From the NCBI GenBank assembly GCA_964454445.1, contig CAYVTD010000022.1:1-51742 (forward strand): a stretch of 51,742 bases of DNA, written 5' to 3'. The position numbers were made by a program, and so were the translations under genes. This document shows positions 35,022-42,620 of the stretch, one piece after another. The stretch's first letter is position 1; each line of letters begins with the position of its first letter. The stretch is from CAYVTD01 sp964454445. GTDB taxonomy: Bacteria > Bacteroidota > Ignavibacteria > Kapaibacteriales > UBA2268. Under the pieces are notes generated by a model. It saw only the letters and a list, made by a program, of their open reading frames with translations, had not been told where the DNA came from and did no database searches.

Positions 35022-36497
35022 ATGATAGATACACACGCACACATAGACAGGGAAGAATTCACCGAAGACCGCAAAGAAATGCTCGACAGGGCTTTTACGA
35101 ATGGTATAAATACCATAATCATTCCTGCCATCAAACCAAGCGACTTCAAAAAAGTAATTGATATCGCCGAACTCGACGAAAGAATTTTTTGTGCTGTGGG
35201 TATTCATCCACACGATGCCAACACTGCAACAGAAGAGAATTTAAGATTAATCGAAAATCTCGCAAAACACCCAAAAGTTGTCGCCATTGGCGAGACCGGT
35301 TTGGATTATTATTACGATTATAGCCCAATAGATGTGCAAATCGCTTCTTTTGAGCAGCATTTACAACTCTCAAAACGTCTCGATTTGCCTATAATCGTCC
35401 ACAATAGAGAATCTGACGATGACATTATTAAGTTAATCGAAGAGAATCAAGACGGTAGCTTGCGCGGAGTGATGCATTGCTTCTCCGGCGAGAAAAATAC
35501 TCTGGAAAGAGCTTTAGCTCTCGATTTTTTTATCTCTTTCACTGGCAACATAACTTTCAAGAAATCTACATTGGCGCCTTTAGTCGAAGAAGTCCCAATG
35601 GATAGATTACTTTTAGAGACTGATGCTCCGTTTATGTCGCCTGTTCCCATGCGTGGCAAACGAAACGAACCTTCCTTCCTTAAATTTACCGTAGAAAAAA
35701 TTGCTGAAATCAAAAAAATTTCTATTAATGAGGTGATTAATATGACAACAATGAATGCAAAAAGACTTTTTAACTTATGCGCCTCTTTTGTTTTAATATT
35801 TTTAGCATCCTTTGCTGCTAACGAAACAGTTTTTGCTCAAGCCATTGGAGATTCTGCCATCGAAAGCGAAGATTTTTACAAAGATCCTTTCAAAAAATAC
35901 ATCGGCATAGGTCCTACTATTGGCTTTAATACCATTGTTGAAACAAAATATTTGAAAGCTGGCGAAAGAGCCGACTCTTATGAAGGCATTGTTGCTTATG
36001 GTGGCGCTATCCGGTATTATCCTTTCAACTTCTTAAACTTGGAAGCTGCCTACATTTATTCTAAAAACGAGAAAGTAACTAAAATTGCTCCTGACAGGCT
36101 TAAACCACACATCCATCAGCAAATTGATTTAACGACCAATTGGATTGCAAACCCGAATTCGCGCATTAATTTCTTTGGAACTTTAGGTGCTACCCTGTTT
36201 TTTAATCGTATTAACACGTTCACCACTCCCACTGCCGACCCTGTACTTAAAGATGAATCGATTTTGGGGATTAATTTCGGCTTAGGGTTTATTATTAACA
36301 TAGATTTTAGCTTCGGCGTCTTTACCGTTTCACCAGAATGGCGGCTCGGTTTTCCTTTAGCAAAGAGCAATACTGTTTATTATACAGAAGTTACTGATGA
36401 AGAAGGGAAGAAATCACTTATTGGGGAGAAAATTAAAACAACAACCTTCTTTTCCATACCAAGAATCAACATCCAATTCTTCCCATACTTCGACTAA
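35022..36497 (+). CDS. tatD: TatD-family metal-dependent nuclease fused in frame to an outer-membrane beta-barrel protein
   Basis: A single 491-codon ORF with two unrelated halves. Residues 1-253 are a complete TatD hydrolase (DNase/RNA-end hydrolase): HAHID, GETGLDYYYD, IIVHNRES, HCFSG and ETDAPF supply the metal ligands, and it ends at the usual C-terminal helix NAKRLFNL. That same helix starts the second half: MTTMNAKRLFNLC, then a hydrophobic stretch SFVLIFLASFAAN and a cleavage-like VFAQA. This is a normal signal peptide followed by about 215 residues of amphipathic beta strands ending in INIQFFPYFD. TatD proteins are normally about 255 residues, so the barrel is an addition. An internal start at 35742 is listed separately. 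A terminator at 36540 follows. Confidence 0.85.
   Translation: MIDTHAHIDREEFTEDRKEMLDRAFTNGINTIIIPAIKPSDFKKVIDIAELDERIFCAVGIHPHDANTATEENLRLIENLAKHPKVVAIGETGLDYYYDYSPIDVQIASFEQHLQLSKRLDLPIIVHNRESDDDIIKLIEENQDGSLRGVMHCFSGEKNTLERALALDFFISFTGNITFKKSTLAPLVEEVPMDRLLLETDAPFMSPVPMRGKRNEPSFLKFTVEKIAEIKKISINEVINMTTMNAKRLFNLCASFVLIFLASFAANETVFAQAIGDSAIESEDFYKDPFKKYIGIGPTIGFNTIVETKYLKAGERADSYEGIVAYGGAIRYYPFNFLNLEAAYIYSKNEKVTKIAPDRLKPHIHQQIDLTTNWIANPNSRINFFGTLGATLFFNRINTFTTPTADPVLKDESILGINFGLGFIINIDFSFGVFTVSPEWRLGFPLAKSNTVYYTEVTDEEGKKSLIGEKIKTTTFFSIPRINIQFFPYFD
35730..35744 (+). promoter_or_regulatory. Internal ribosome binding site inside tatD
   Basis: GAGGTG at 35730-35735 is six bases before an in-frame ATG at 35742, with a second in-frame ATG at 35751. 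In an organism where few genes in this window show a clear Shine-Dalgarno, this one is good and is exactly where a signal-peptide-bearing protein would have to start. Confidence 0.6.
35742..36497 (+). CDS. Outer-membrane beta-barrel protein, nested in-frame start within tatD
   Basis: Translation from the ATG at 35742 would give a 251-residue precursor with a signal peptide of about 33 residues (ending near VFAQ) and a mature protein of about 218 residues. Its strands include YIGIGPTIGFNTIV, YGGAIRYYPFNFLNLEAAYIY, NFFGTLGATLFF, GINFGLGFIINID and FTVSPEWRLGF, the pattern of small outer-membrane barrels. I do not recognise a specific family. It shares codons 241-491 of the longer ORF, and the two products could both be made. 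Whether the long form is made, cleaved or never accumulates cannot be told from sequence. Confidence 0.6.
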   Translation: MTTMNAKRLFNLCASFVLIFLASFAANETVFAQAIGDSAIESEDFYKDPFKKYIGIGPTIGFNTIVETKYLKAGERADSYEGIVAYGGAIRYYPFNFLNLEAAYIYSKNEKVTKIAPDRLKPHIHQQIDLTTNWIANPNSRINFFGTLGATLFFNRINTFTTPTADPVLKDESILGINFGLGFIINIDFSFGVFTVSPEWRLGFPLAKSNTVYYTEVTDEEGKKSLIGEKIKTTTFFSIPRINIQFFPYFD

Positions 36498-36539
36498 TTT
36501 GCTAGCGACTGTTTCGACAATGCTTTTAGAGTTTTTTTT

Positions 36540-36561
36540 GCTTATCGTAAGCTGTTTTTTT
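36540..36561 (+). terminator. Intrinsic terminator after the tatD/barrel ORF
   Basis: A short hairpin, GCTTA-TCG-TAAGC (36540-36552), is followed by TGTTTTTTT. It overlaps the 3' end of the convergent DoxX-type gene. Confidence 0.55.
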
Positions 36562-37006
36562 GAATTAAGTTCTCGAAGGTAAACTTTTTTACAGGGAAAA
36601 TAAAAATTAATAAGGCAAGGGCGAGTTGTCCGACGTTCTCGAAAATCTTTCGCCAACCCACGGGGTCGTTTATTATGTGAGAATAACACCCACAGTCGAT
36701 GTTTAGACCTCTTATCATTGCGGAAGCGACGGCTATAATGAAGATTATCAGTAAACTGCCAGCGATGGCGGAACTTGCTTTGATTCGGACGCCACTTATA
36801 AGGAAGATTCCTGCTATCAGTTCGATCCAGGGGAGAAATATAGCCATTATATTTATCGTATAATAAGGTAAAAAGGCATAATTATTCACTTCCTGAGCAA
36901 ATGAAGCAGGACTGGATATCTTCCCCGCCGCTGCCATTATAAATATAAGCCCTAAAATTATTCTCGATGCTAGAATTATAAATGGATTACTTAAGATTCT
37001 TTTCAT
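36542..37006 (-). CDS. DoxX/MauE-type membrane protein
   Basis: A 154-residue protein with four predicted membrane helices (ILASRIILGLIFIMAAAGK, MAIFLPWIELIAGIFLISG, IAGSLLIIFIIAVASAMI and LALALLIFIFPV). The short conserved loop NIDCGCY sits before helix four. The overall pattern matches DoxX/MauE-like proteins often linked to thiol-redox or electron-transfer chemistry at the membrane; the Cys pair is consistent with that. The function is not established here. It is transcribed leftward, divergent from the phosphohexomutase gene. Confidence 0.72.
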   Translation of the reverse strand: MKRILSNPFIILASRIILGLIFIMAAAGKISSPASFAQEVNNYAFLPYYTINIMAIFLPWIELIAGIFLISGVRIKASSAIAGSLLIIFIIAVASAMIRGLNIDCGCYSHIINDPVGWRKIFENVGQLALALLIFIFPVKKFTFENLIQKNSLR

Positions 37007-37018
37007 TTTATAAACTTT

Positions 37019-37050
37019 TTTGATTTACATTGATCTTTTTCTTAACTTTG
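37019..37050 (+). promoter_or_regulatory. Bacteroidota-type promoter for the phosphohexomutase gene
   Basis: TTTG at 37019-37022, 20 bases, then TAACTTTG at 37043-37050, the same spacing as at the tRNA-Lys and restriction-gene promoters. Transcription would start near 37057, about 50 bases before the ATG at 37108. Confidence 0.62.
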
Positions 37051-37107
37051 AGTATTTATACGTAGGATATTCATAATTATTTTTTTTGGATAACAAAGCA
37101 AAAAAAA

Positions 37108-38469
37108 ATGGCATTTATACGCTCCATTTCTGGTCTAAGAGCAACCGTCGTTGATGATTTAACTCCTGAAATAATAACTAAATACTGTCTTGCATTTTCC
37201 AAAATGCTTCCTGTTGGTGCTGTCGTTATCGGCAATGATTCCCGTCCCACTGGCAAATGGATAGAAAAAGTCGCCGCAGAAGCTATCGCCTCAACTGGCA
37301 GAGATGTTCGTCTTCTTGGTGTCGTTCCCACGCCTACCGTGCAATTGATGACTGAGCATTCCGATGCAGCCGGCGGAATCGCTATTACTGCTTCGCATAA
37401 TCCTTCTGAATGGAACGGTTTGAAATTTATTAATTCGAGCGGTATCTTTCTCGATGCGGAAAAGAATAAAACTTTATGGGATATTGTTGATAATAACGGA
37501 TATAAATCTATCTCCAATGCTTGCGGCACTATTAACTACATAGATAATGCTATTTCAGAGCATATTAAAAGAATATTGAATATTCCTTTATTCAATGATG
37601 AGAATTTAAAATATATTGTCAACAAACATTTTAAAGTAGTTGTCGATGCCGTAAATGCTTCTGGCTCAAAAGCTATACCAACATTATTGAGAAATTTCGG
37701 ATGTGAAGTAATTGAGCTATATTGCGAAGGAAACGGCGAATTTCCTCACGTTCCCGAGCCATTAGCTGTCAATTTAGATGCACTATCAGAAAGGACAAAA
37801 TCCGAATCTGCCGACTTCGGTTTGGCAGTTGATCCTGACGCCGATCGTCTTGTACTTGTCGATAATAAGGGAGAAGTGTTAAGCGAGGAATATACTGTTG
37901 CCATCGCTTCATTAGTTGCATTAAATAATATATCATATTTCACGAATTATGCTAAATGCACCGTAATTAATCATTCATCATCGATGATTACTGATTATGT
38001 AGCAAAAGTTTCAAGGGCAGAAGTCCACCGCTCTGCAGTTGGCGAGATTAATGTTGTAAAAAAGATGAAGGAAACTAATGCAGTCATTGGCGGCGAAGGC
38101 AGTGGTGGAGTTATTTTACCTGCTTGCCACTACGGAAGAGATTCTCTTGTCGGAACGGCATTAACTTTATACTTTCTTTCAAATCATTGTACAAAATTGA
38201 CTGAATTATACAATTATTTCCCGAAATATAAAATGATAAAACTAAAAAAAGTGTTTAACGGCTCTTTGACAAACATCATTGACAGAGTTTTAAGCGCATT
38301 TCCCGATGCGGATATAATAAGAGAAGATGGAATTAAAGTAGTTTATTCAGATTCCTGGATACAATTACGAGCATCAAATACAGAACCAATCATAAGAATA
38401 ATCGCCGAATCGACAAGAGAAGAAGATGCTCAACCACTTATAGCCCGAATCCTTTCTCTTATCGATTAA
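37108..38469 (+). CDS. Phosphohexomutase (GlmM/phosphomannomutase type)
   Basis: A 453-residue alpha-D-phosphohexomutase with all four family sites: the phosphoserine loop ITASHNPSEWNGLKF (Ser near residue 97), the Mg2+ loop VDPDADR, the sugar-specificity loop GGEGSGG, and the phosphate-binding loop ASNTEPI. These enzymes interconvert hexose 1- and 6-phosphates. GlmM (glucosamine) is more likely than ManB because of the short, compact domain 4 and the GGEGSGG form, but the sequence does not settle it. A promoter lies upstream and a bidirectional hairpin downstream, so it is probably monocistronic. Confidence 0.9.
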   Translation: MAFIRSISGLRATVVDDLTPEIITKYCLAFSKMLPVGAVVIGNDSRPTGKWIEKVAAEAIASTGRDVRLLGVVPTPTVQLMTEHSDAAGGIAITASHNPSEWNGLKFINSSGIFLDAEKNKTLWDIVDNNGYKSISNACGTINYIDNAISEHIKRILNIPLFNDENLKYIVNKHFKVVVDAVNASGSKAIPTLLRNFGCEVIELYCEGNGEFPHVPEPLAVNLDALSERTKSESADFGLAVDPDADRLVLVDNKGEVLSEEYTVAIASLVALNNISYFTNYAKCTVINHSSSMITDYVAKVSRAEVHRSAVGEINVVKKMKETNAVIGGEGSGGVILPACHYGRDSLVGTALTLYFLSNHCTKLTELYNYFPKYKMIKLKKVFNGSLTNIIDRVLSAFPDADIIREDGIKVVYSDSWIQLRASNTEPIIRIIAESTREEDAQPLIARILSLID

Positions 38470-38571
38470 TTTCCAATATTTAAGTTCTATAATTTCATTT
38501 TTACCTAAAAAACTCATCTTGTCAGATGGAGTTTTGGCTATTACATTCTATCAATATAAAAATTATTCGAC

Positions 38572-38608
38572 AAAAAAAGGCTGCCTGTTTTTAAGACAGC
38601 CCTTTTTT
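38572..38608. terminator. Bidirectional hairpin terminator between convergent genes
   Basis: The arms AAAAAAAGGCTGCCT (38572-onward) and AGACAGCCCTTTTTT (to 38608) pair with two mismatches around a short T/A loop, with A-run and T-run on either side. It therefore works for the mutase gene on the plus strand and for the T9SS cargo gene on the minus strand, whose stop is at 38624. The AGACAGCCC arm resembles the ends of the MITE at 22045-22175. Confidence 0.7.
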
Positions 38609-38623
38609 CCAATAAAAACAGCA

Positions 38624-41422
38624 TCAATTTGCTATAACTATTCTCTTGATTAAAGTTTTATTACTTGTGCTAAATTTCAAGTAATAGACGCCGGAACTTA
38701 AACCAAAAACATTAAATTTGACTGGATTGGATATAACACCCGAAGCTATCTCCTGCACCACACTGCCTTTCATATCGAAAAGCTCTATTTTATTTACGTT
38801 TAGGCTATTATCGATTCTTATCTCAGCATTATTACTGTAGATTGGATTAGGTATCACCGAAATAGTGCTTTCGTCGATTAATATTTCGGGTACTGAACCC
38901 GGCTCGGGGATGCCCGTGCCACGAACTATTATTGTGCTGTCATCTTTGGCATCGCTAATGACCTTGATTGTTATCTCCGAGAAAACAGTGTCTTTAGGCA
39001 CATAGCAAAGAGAGCGAACAGAACGTTTGGCTCCTGGAGCAATCTTAAATGGCAAAGCTGGTTCGGTTGGGGAGGTGATTGTAAATGGGGGCTTTACATC
39101 TTTTATCTCAAGAATGGTTAGCTCTGCTGTGCCAGAGTTCGAGATAGAAAAGCCATCTTTAAATAAATCTTCGTAACACACTTTTTTGCCAACGATAACA
39201 TTGCCGAAGTCCATATCTTGCAAAGTGATGTGAGGCATAATACCTTTGCCAGACAAAGCTACAAAATAACCGATACAATCGGAACTTACAAAGCAGGTGT
39301 CGATATCCGCTTTGTTTTCGCCTATAGTTTCTGTTTCAGGTATATAAGAATATTTAACAATTAATGAATCGAATGGTTGGATAGTATAAGGTAATGTAAC
39401 ATTATTAAAAGTGAAAACTTTCCCTTTTTTTAATTGAATTTTTGTTATGTTAATCGGTTTTGTCCCATTATTGATGATTGAAAAAGAGCTATCTTTTTTC
39501 GAGCCGATTAGCACTTTTCCCAAGTCGGCAAGTTTGGTTTTAAAAAGTAGTTTTTCAGGCTCGTAATCGACTGAATCGCGTTTGATATTACCGCCACGGT
39601 CGGAAGCGACGAACCAAGCCTTAGCAGGCTTAAGTGGATCAATCAAAGTAAGATTGAATTTTTGAGAAGTTATCTTGTTTTCTGGTCTAAATTTCTCTGG
39701 ATTGACCAATTCGAGTTTGTAATTAAATGAACTGTCGTACATCAGAATATTACTAATTCCTTGGTCGGTATTGTTTGAATTATTCATTTCGGTAACAGTA
39801 ATTGCATAATTGCCGCAATCTTGGGTAATTTCAAATTGAGGTGGTTCGAAATCTTGATTGTCGAGAAGGTTGCAACCCATCGCAATGGGCCAGCCATAAG
39901 CATTAAAAGAACTGAAACCAGTCAAATAGCCCCAGAATTTTGTTTTTGAAGAATAAATTTTATACACACCTTTAGAAGGAAGCTGTATTTTTATCCAATA
40001 CAGGTCAGTTCCAGGAACTCTGCTGCTTAAAATCTGCGGATATTTTTCAATCAAAATTTCGTCGTTATAATAAACAGACTTAAGTAATTCCCGAGTAGGG
40101 TCGTTAGGGTCGCCAATTACTATGAGAGTAAGGATGTTTTCATCAAAATCTGAAATAGGTGTTGAAAAGATAGCACTTCTCACAAAATTCTCGACAGGGC
40201 TAATCTGAACCATTAGTGGACTAAATTTCATATCTCCGTCCCAAGGTTGGGAATAAGCATATTGCATTACCATTATTGGTTTATCAGATTCCCAAACAGA
40301 AATACCGTAAATAGAAGTAGCTTTGTTGCCTGTGGTTTGAACAGTAGTTTGATTAAATTCGGCAAAACTGCCTTCTAACTTCAATGATGAGGGCCAATTG
40401 CCCATTAATTCACCTGAAGCTATATCATAATATTTGCAAGACACTGTTGTATTTGCTTCTTTAGACATAACCCTGAAAAAATCACCTTTCCCGCTGTTTC
40501 CTCCTGAAGGTGTCCGGTCATATTGAACGGTAACGAAATACTTACCCCAAGTGTCTGTAGGAGTAATCATTTCAATCAAATTATCCCTGTCATTAGGGCA
40601 TTGGTTTGGAATCATAGTTCGATCATGAAAAGAAATAACTCCAATTGGCTTAGAAGCATTTATTGTAGTGCCACTTATATCAAAAACCCCTTTGGTTAAA
40701 CCATTGCCACAGAGCATATACGTTTGTCCCTGATTGAGAGTAACGTTAAAACTCTCGCCAATATCATGTCCGACATCACCTAATGTTTTTGCAACGCCTT
40801 CGCCTTTGCCTTTTAAATTGATCGTTACGCGTGTGTTGGGTTCTGAAGCTACGACAACAAATCCTCCTCCATAAGGATATTCAGGACCCCAAGCGTAAGG
40901 TTTGTCTTTAAAGTCCCAATAGGCATTGTGAATATAATATGTACCCCAAGAAGACACTGGTAACGCAACATAACCTTCTGCAGAATACTGTCGGTTGCTT
41001 AAAACAAAAACAGTAATGGGTTCTTCCGAAGAAATATGAATCCCTTTATAGGTTACTTGGTCGCTCTCCTTGATTTCGACAAGAGTTCCGTAATCTTTCT
41101 TGCTAGATGAAAATAAAGTAGGTTTGTATGCTTCTACTTGTCTGGTTATTAGAAAACCGTCTTGCATCTCAGCTCTGACGACAGTATTTCTTGTAGCTGT
41201 AACTATTATGTCCAAGCCATAATACTTTAAACTACCATCAGCCATAGCATTTGGAGGAAAGGCTACATAGAAATCCTTGCCCATTGTGGCATGATCTAGC
41301 AGGTAATCAGTAGGCGGGATTTTCACATTCGCTAATACTTGCTCATCAATATTTTGCTTTTGTGAATAAATCGGATTGCTCATTATAAGCAATGCTAATA
41401 AGATTGTAGTGTAACGAAGCAT
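38624..41422 (-). CDS. T9SS-exported IgGFc-binding-domain protein
   Basis: About 932 residues from the ATG at 41422. I choose that start because AGGAG lies six bases upstream and it produces a clean signal peptide (MLRYTTILLALLIMSNPIYSQ); the ORF could be opened upstream at 41578, but that would bury the signal. The N-terminal 400 residues carry the IgGFc-binding-protein pattern: a GKDFYVAFPPN opening, EPITVFVLSNRQYSAEGYVALP, WGTYYIHNAY and later NDRDNLIEMITPTDTWGKYF. The middle has Ig-like choice-of-anchor repeats (LADLGKVLIGSKKDSSFSI, MDFGNVIVGKKVCYE). The C-terminus (ISVIPNPIYSNNAEIRI, ending RIVIAN) is a T9SS type A sorting domain. A surface adhesin role is inferred. Confidence 0.85.
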   Translation of the reverse strand: MLRYTTILLALLIMSNPIYSQKQNIDEQVLANVKIPPTDYLLDHATMGKDFYVAFPPNAMADGSLKYYGLDIIVTATRNTVVRAEMQDGFLITRQVEAYKPTLFSSSKKDYGTLVEIKESDQVTYKGIHISSEEPITVFVLSNRQYSAEGYVALPVSSWGTYYIHNAYWDFKDKPYAWGPEYPYGGGFVVVASEPNTRVTINLKGKGEGVAKTLGDVGHDIGESFNVTLNQGQTYMLCGNGLTKGVFDISGTTINASKPIGVISFHDRTMIPNQCPNDRDNLIEMITPTDTWGKYFVTVQYDRTPSGGNSGKGDFFRVMSKEANTTVSCKYYDIASGELMGNWPSSLKLEGSFAEFNQTTVQTTGNKATSIYGISVWESDKPIMVMQYAYSQPWDGDMKFSPLMVQISPVENFVRSAIFSTPISDFDENILTLIVIGDPNDPTRELLKSVYYNDEILIEKYPQILSSRVPGTDLYWIKIQLPSKGVYKIYSSKTKFWGYLTGFSSFNAYGWPIAMGCNLLDNQDFEPPQFEITQDCGNYAITVTEMNNSNNTDQGISNILMYDSSFNYKLELVNPEKFRPENKITSQKFNLTLIDPLKPAKAWFVASDRGGNIKRDSVDYEPEKLLFKTKLADLGKVLIGSKKDSSFSIINNGTKPINITKIQLKKGKVFTFNNVTLPYTIQPFDSLIVKYSYIPETETIGENKADIDTCFVSSDCIGYFVALSGKGIMPHITLQDMDFGNVIVGKKVCYEDLFKDGFSISNSGTAELTILEIKDVKPPFTITSPTEPALPFKIAPGAKRSVRSLCYVPKDTVFSEITIKVISDAKDDSTIIVRGTGIPEPGSVPEILIDESTISVIPNPIYSNNAEIRIDNSLNVNKIELFDMKGSVVQEIASGVISNPVKFNVFGLSSGVYYLKFSTSNKTLIKRIVIAN

Positions 41423-41705
41423 AATAACTCCTATAAATGAAATAAATCTATTAATTGACATCTTTATAAATCTTTTTCTTAAAAGGCAGTTGGCAGTTAT
41501 AAAACATATAAATGTGCTTAACTGTCTTCTTGTCAGTATTTTTTTAAGAACAGTCACTTTTCTTAATACAATATACACAATATTTTGTGATTTGATACAT
41601 TAAAGAGTTAAATAAATAATGGAAATTATTACTTATTTTTCGACATTAATTTTACTACAAAAGAGATATTTTCACGAATAAGCAATTTTTATGTCGATTG
41701 ATAAT

Positions 41706-42413
41706 TTAGAACGAGTTAACAATAATATAAGTCGTTCCTATATATCTTTTTCCTTTTGCTCTTTTAGATATAGGAGGGGGCAAATCGGGGTCTGTTTTGC
41801 TCTCGGATATAATATCGACTATTCTGTCGGCAGCGATACCGTTGCTGATAAAATAATCTTTCAATGACAAAGCACGTGCTTTTGTAATAGCTAGATTGGC
41901 AGATGGATTGAGGTTATTATCGGGGAAACAGCGGATTTTAAAAGTCATTTTTCTATTTGATTTCAAGGTCATAAGTGTATTTTTTAAGAACATATCTGCC
42001 CCAAATCTTATTTTTGATTTATTTAACTCAAACGGGGGAACTCGAAAAGGCAAACTAACACCCTCTTTTTTCGGTTTAATTAGAAAATCTTTCGAAAACT
42101 CGTTATATTTATCAGTATTGGGTATATCAAAAGGATAATCTTGTCTGAAATAGTCGAAATCGTCGAACTGGATGCTGTAGGAACTGTTCGGTATTAATCC
42201 AGTAATGAAATAATAGCCGTCTTTAGCATTAGACTGTCCGCGGGCAAATACTTTGCCTTCATTATCAATAACATTGTATTTTATTCCGATAGGTTGGTAT
42301 GTTTTTTCGTCCATAACCTTGCCCGTTAACGATACAACTAGATGCGATAACTGTGCATTAAGATTTGATACAAAAAGAATTAAAAACATAGAACTATAAA
42401 TTATTCTTTTCAT
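41706..42413 (-). CDS. OmpA-like peptidoglycan-associated protein with carboxypeptidase-regulatory-like N-domain
   Basis: A 235-residue protein with a signal peptide (MKRIIYSSMFLILFVSNLNAQ). Residues about 25-115 look like a carboxypeptidase-regulatory/CNA-B fold (LTGKVMDEKTYQPIG, YFITGLIPNSSYSIQF). The C-terminal part has a degenerate OmpA core (IRCFPDNNLNPSANLAITK, ARALSLKDYFISNGI). The usual TD(x10)RA motif is only partly kept, so peptidoglycan binding is likely but not certain. The same N-plus-OmpA layout is common in this bacterial group. Confidence 0.75.
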   Translation of the reverse strand: MKRIIYSSMFLILFVSNLNAQLSHLVVSLTGKVMDEKTYQPIGIKYNVIDNEGKVFARGQSNAKDGYYFITGLIPNSSYSIQFDDFDYFRQDYPFDIPNTDKYNEFSKDFLIKPKKEGVSLPFRVPPFELNKSKIRFGADMFLKNTLMTLKSNRKMTFKIRCFPDNNLNPSANLAITKARALSLKDYFISNGIAADRIVDIISESKTDPDLPPPISKRAKGKRYIGTTYIIVNSF

Positions 42414-42620
42414 TTTGTCTTGCCTAAATTTATTTTTTAAAATAAAACGTAATTAAAAAATAAATATTTTTCTGATTATTGTAAGAAAATACTTTTATTA
42501 ACAGTGAAATGAATCCTTATTACAAGGTACCAGATATCAGAAAAGGAAGAAAAGGAACAAGATTATTCCTATTTATTTTCTATTTTTGCCTGAAAAGATA
42601 TTTGCTACAATTAAAGAAAA

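Noticed and set aside
37077..37529. 150-codon minus-strand ORF over the phosphohexomutase gene
   Set aside because: It is antisense to an unambiguous enzyme gene and includes the complement of its active-site region, so it is a shadow frame.
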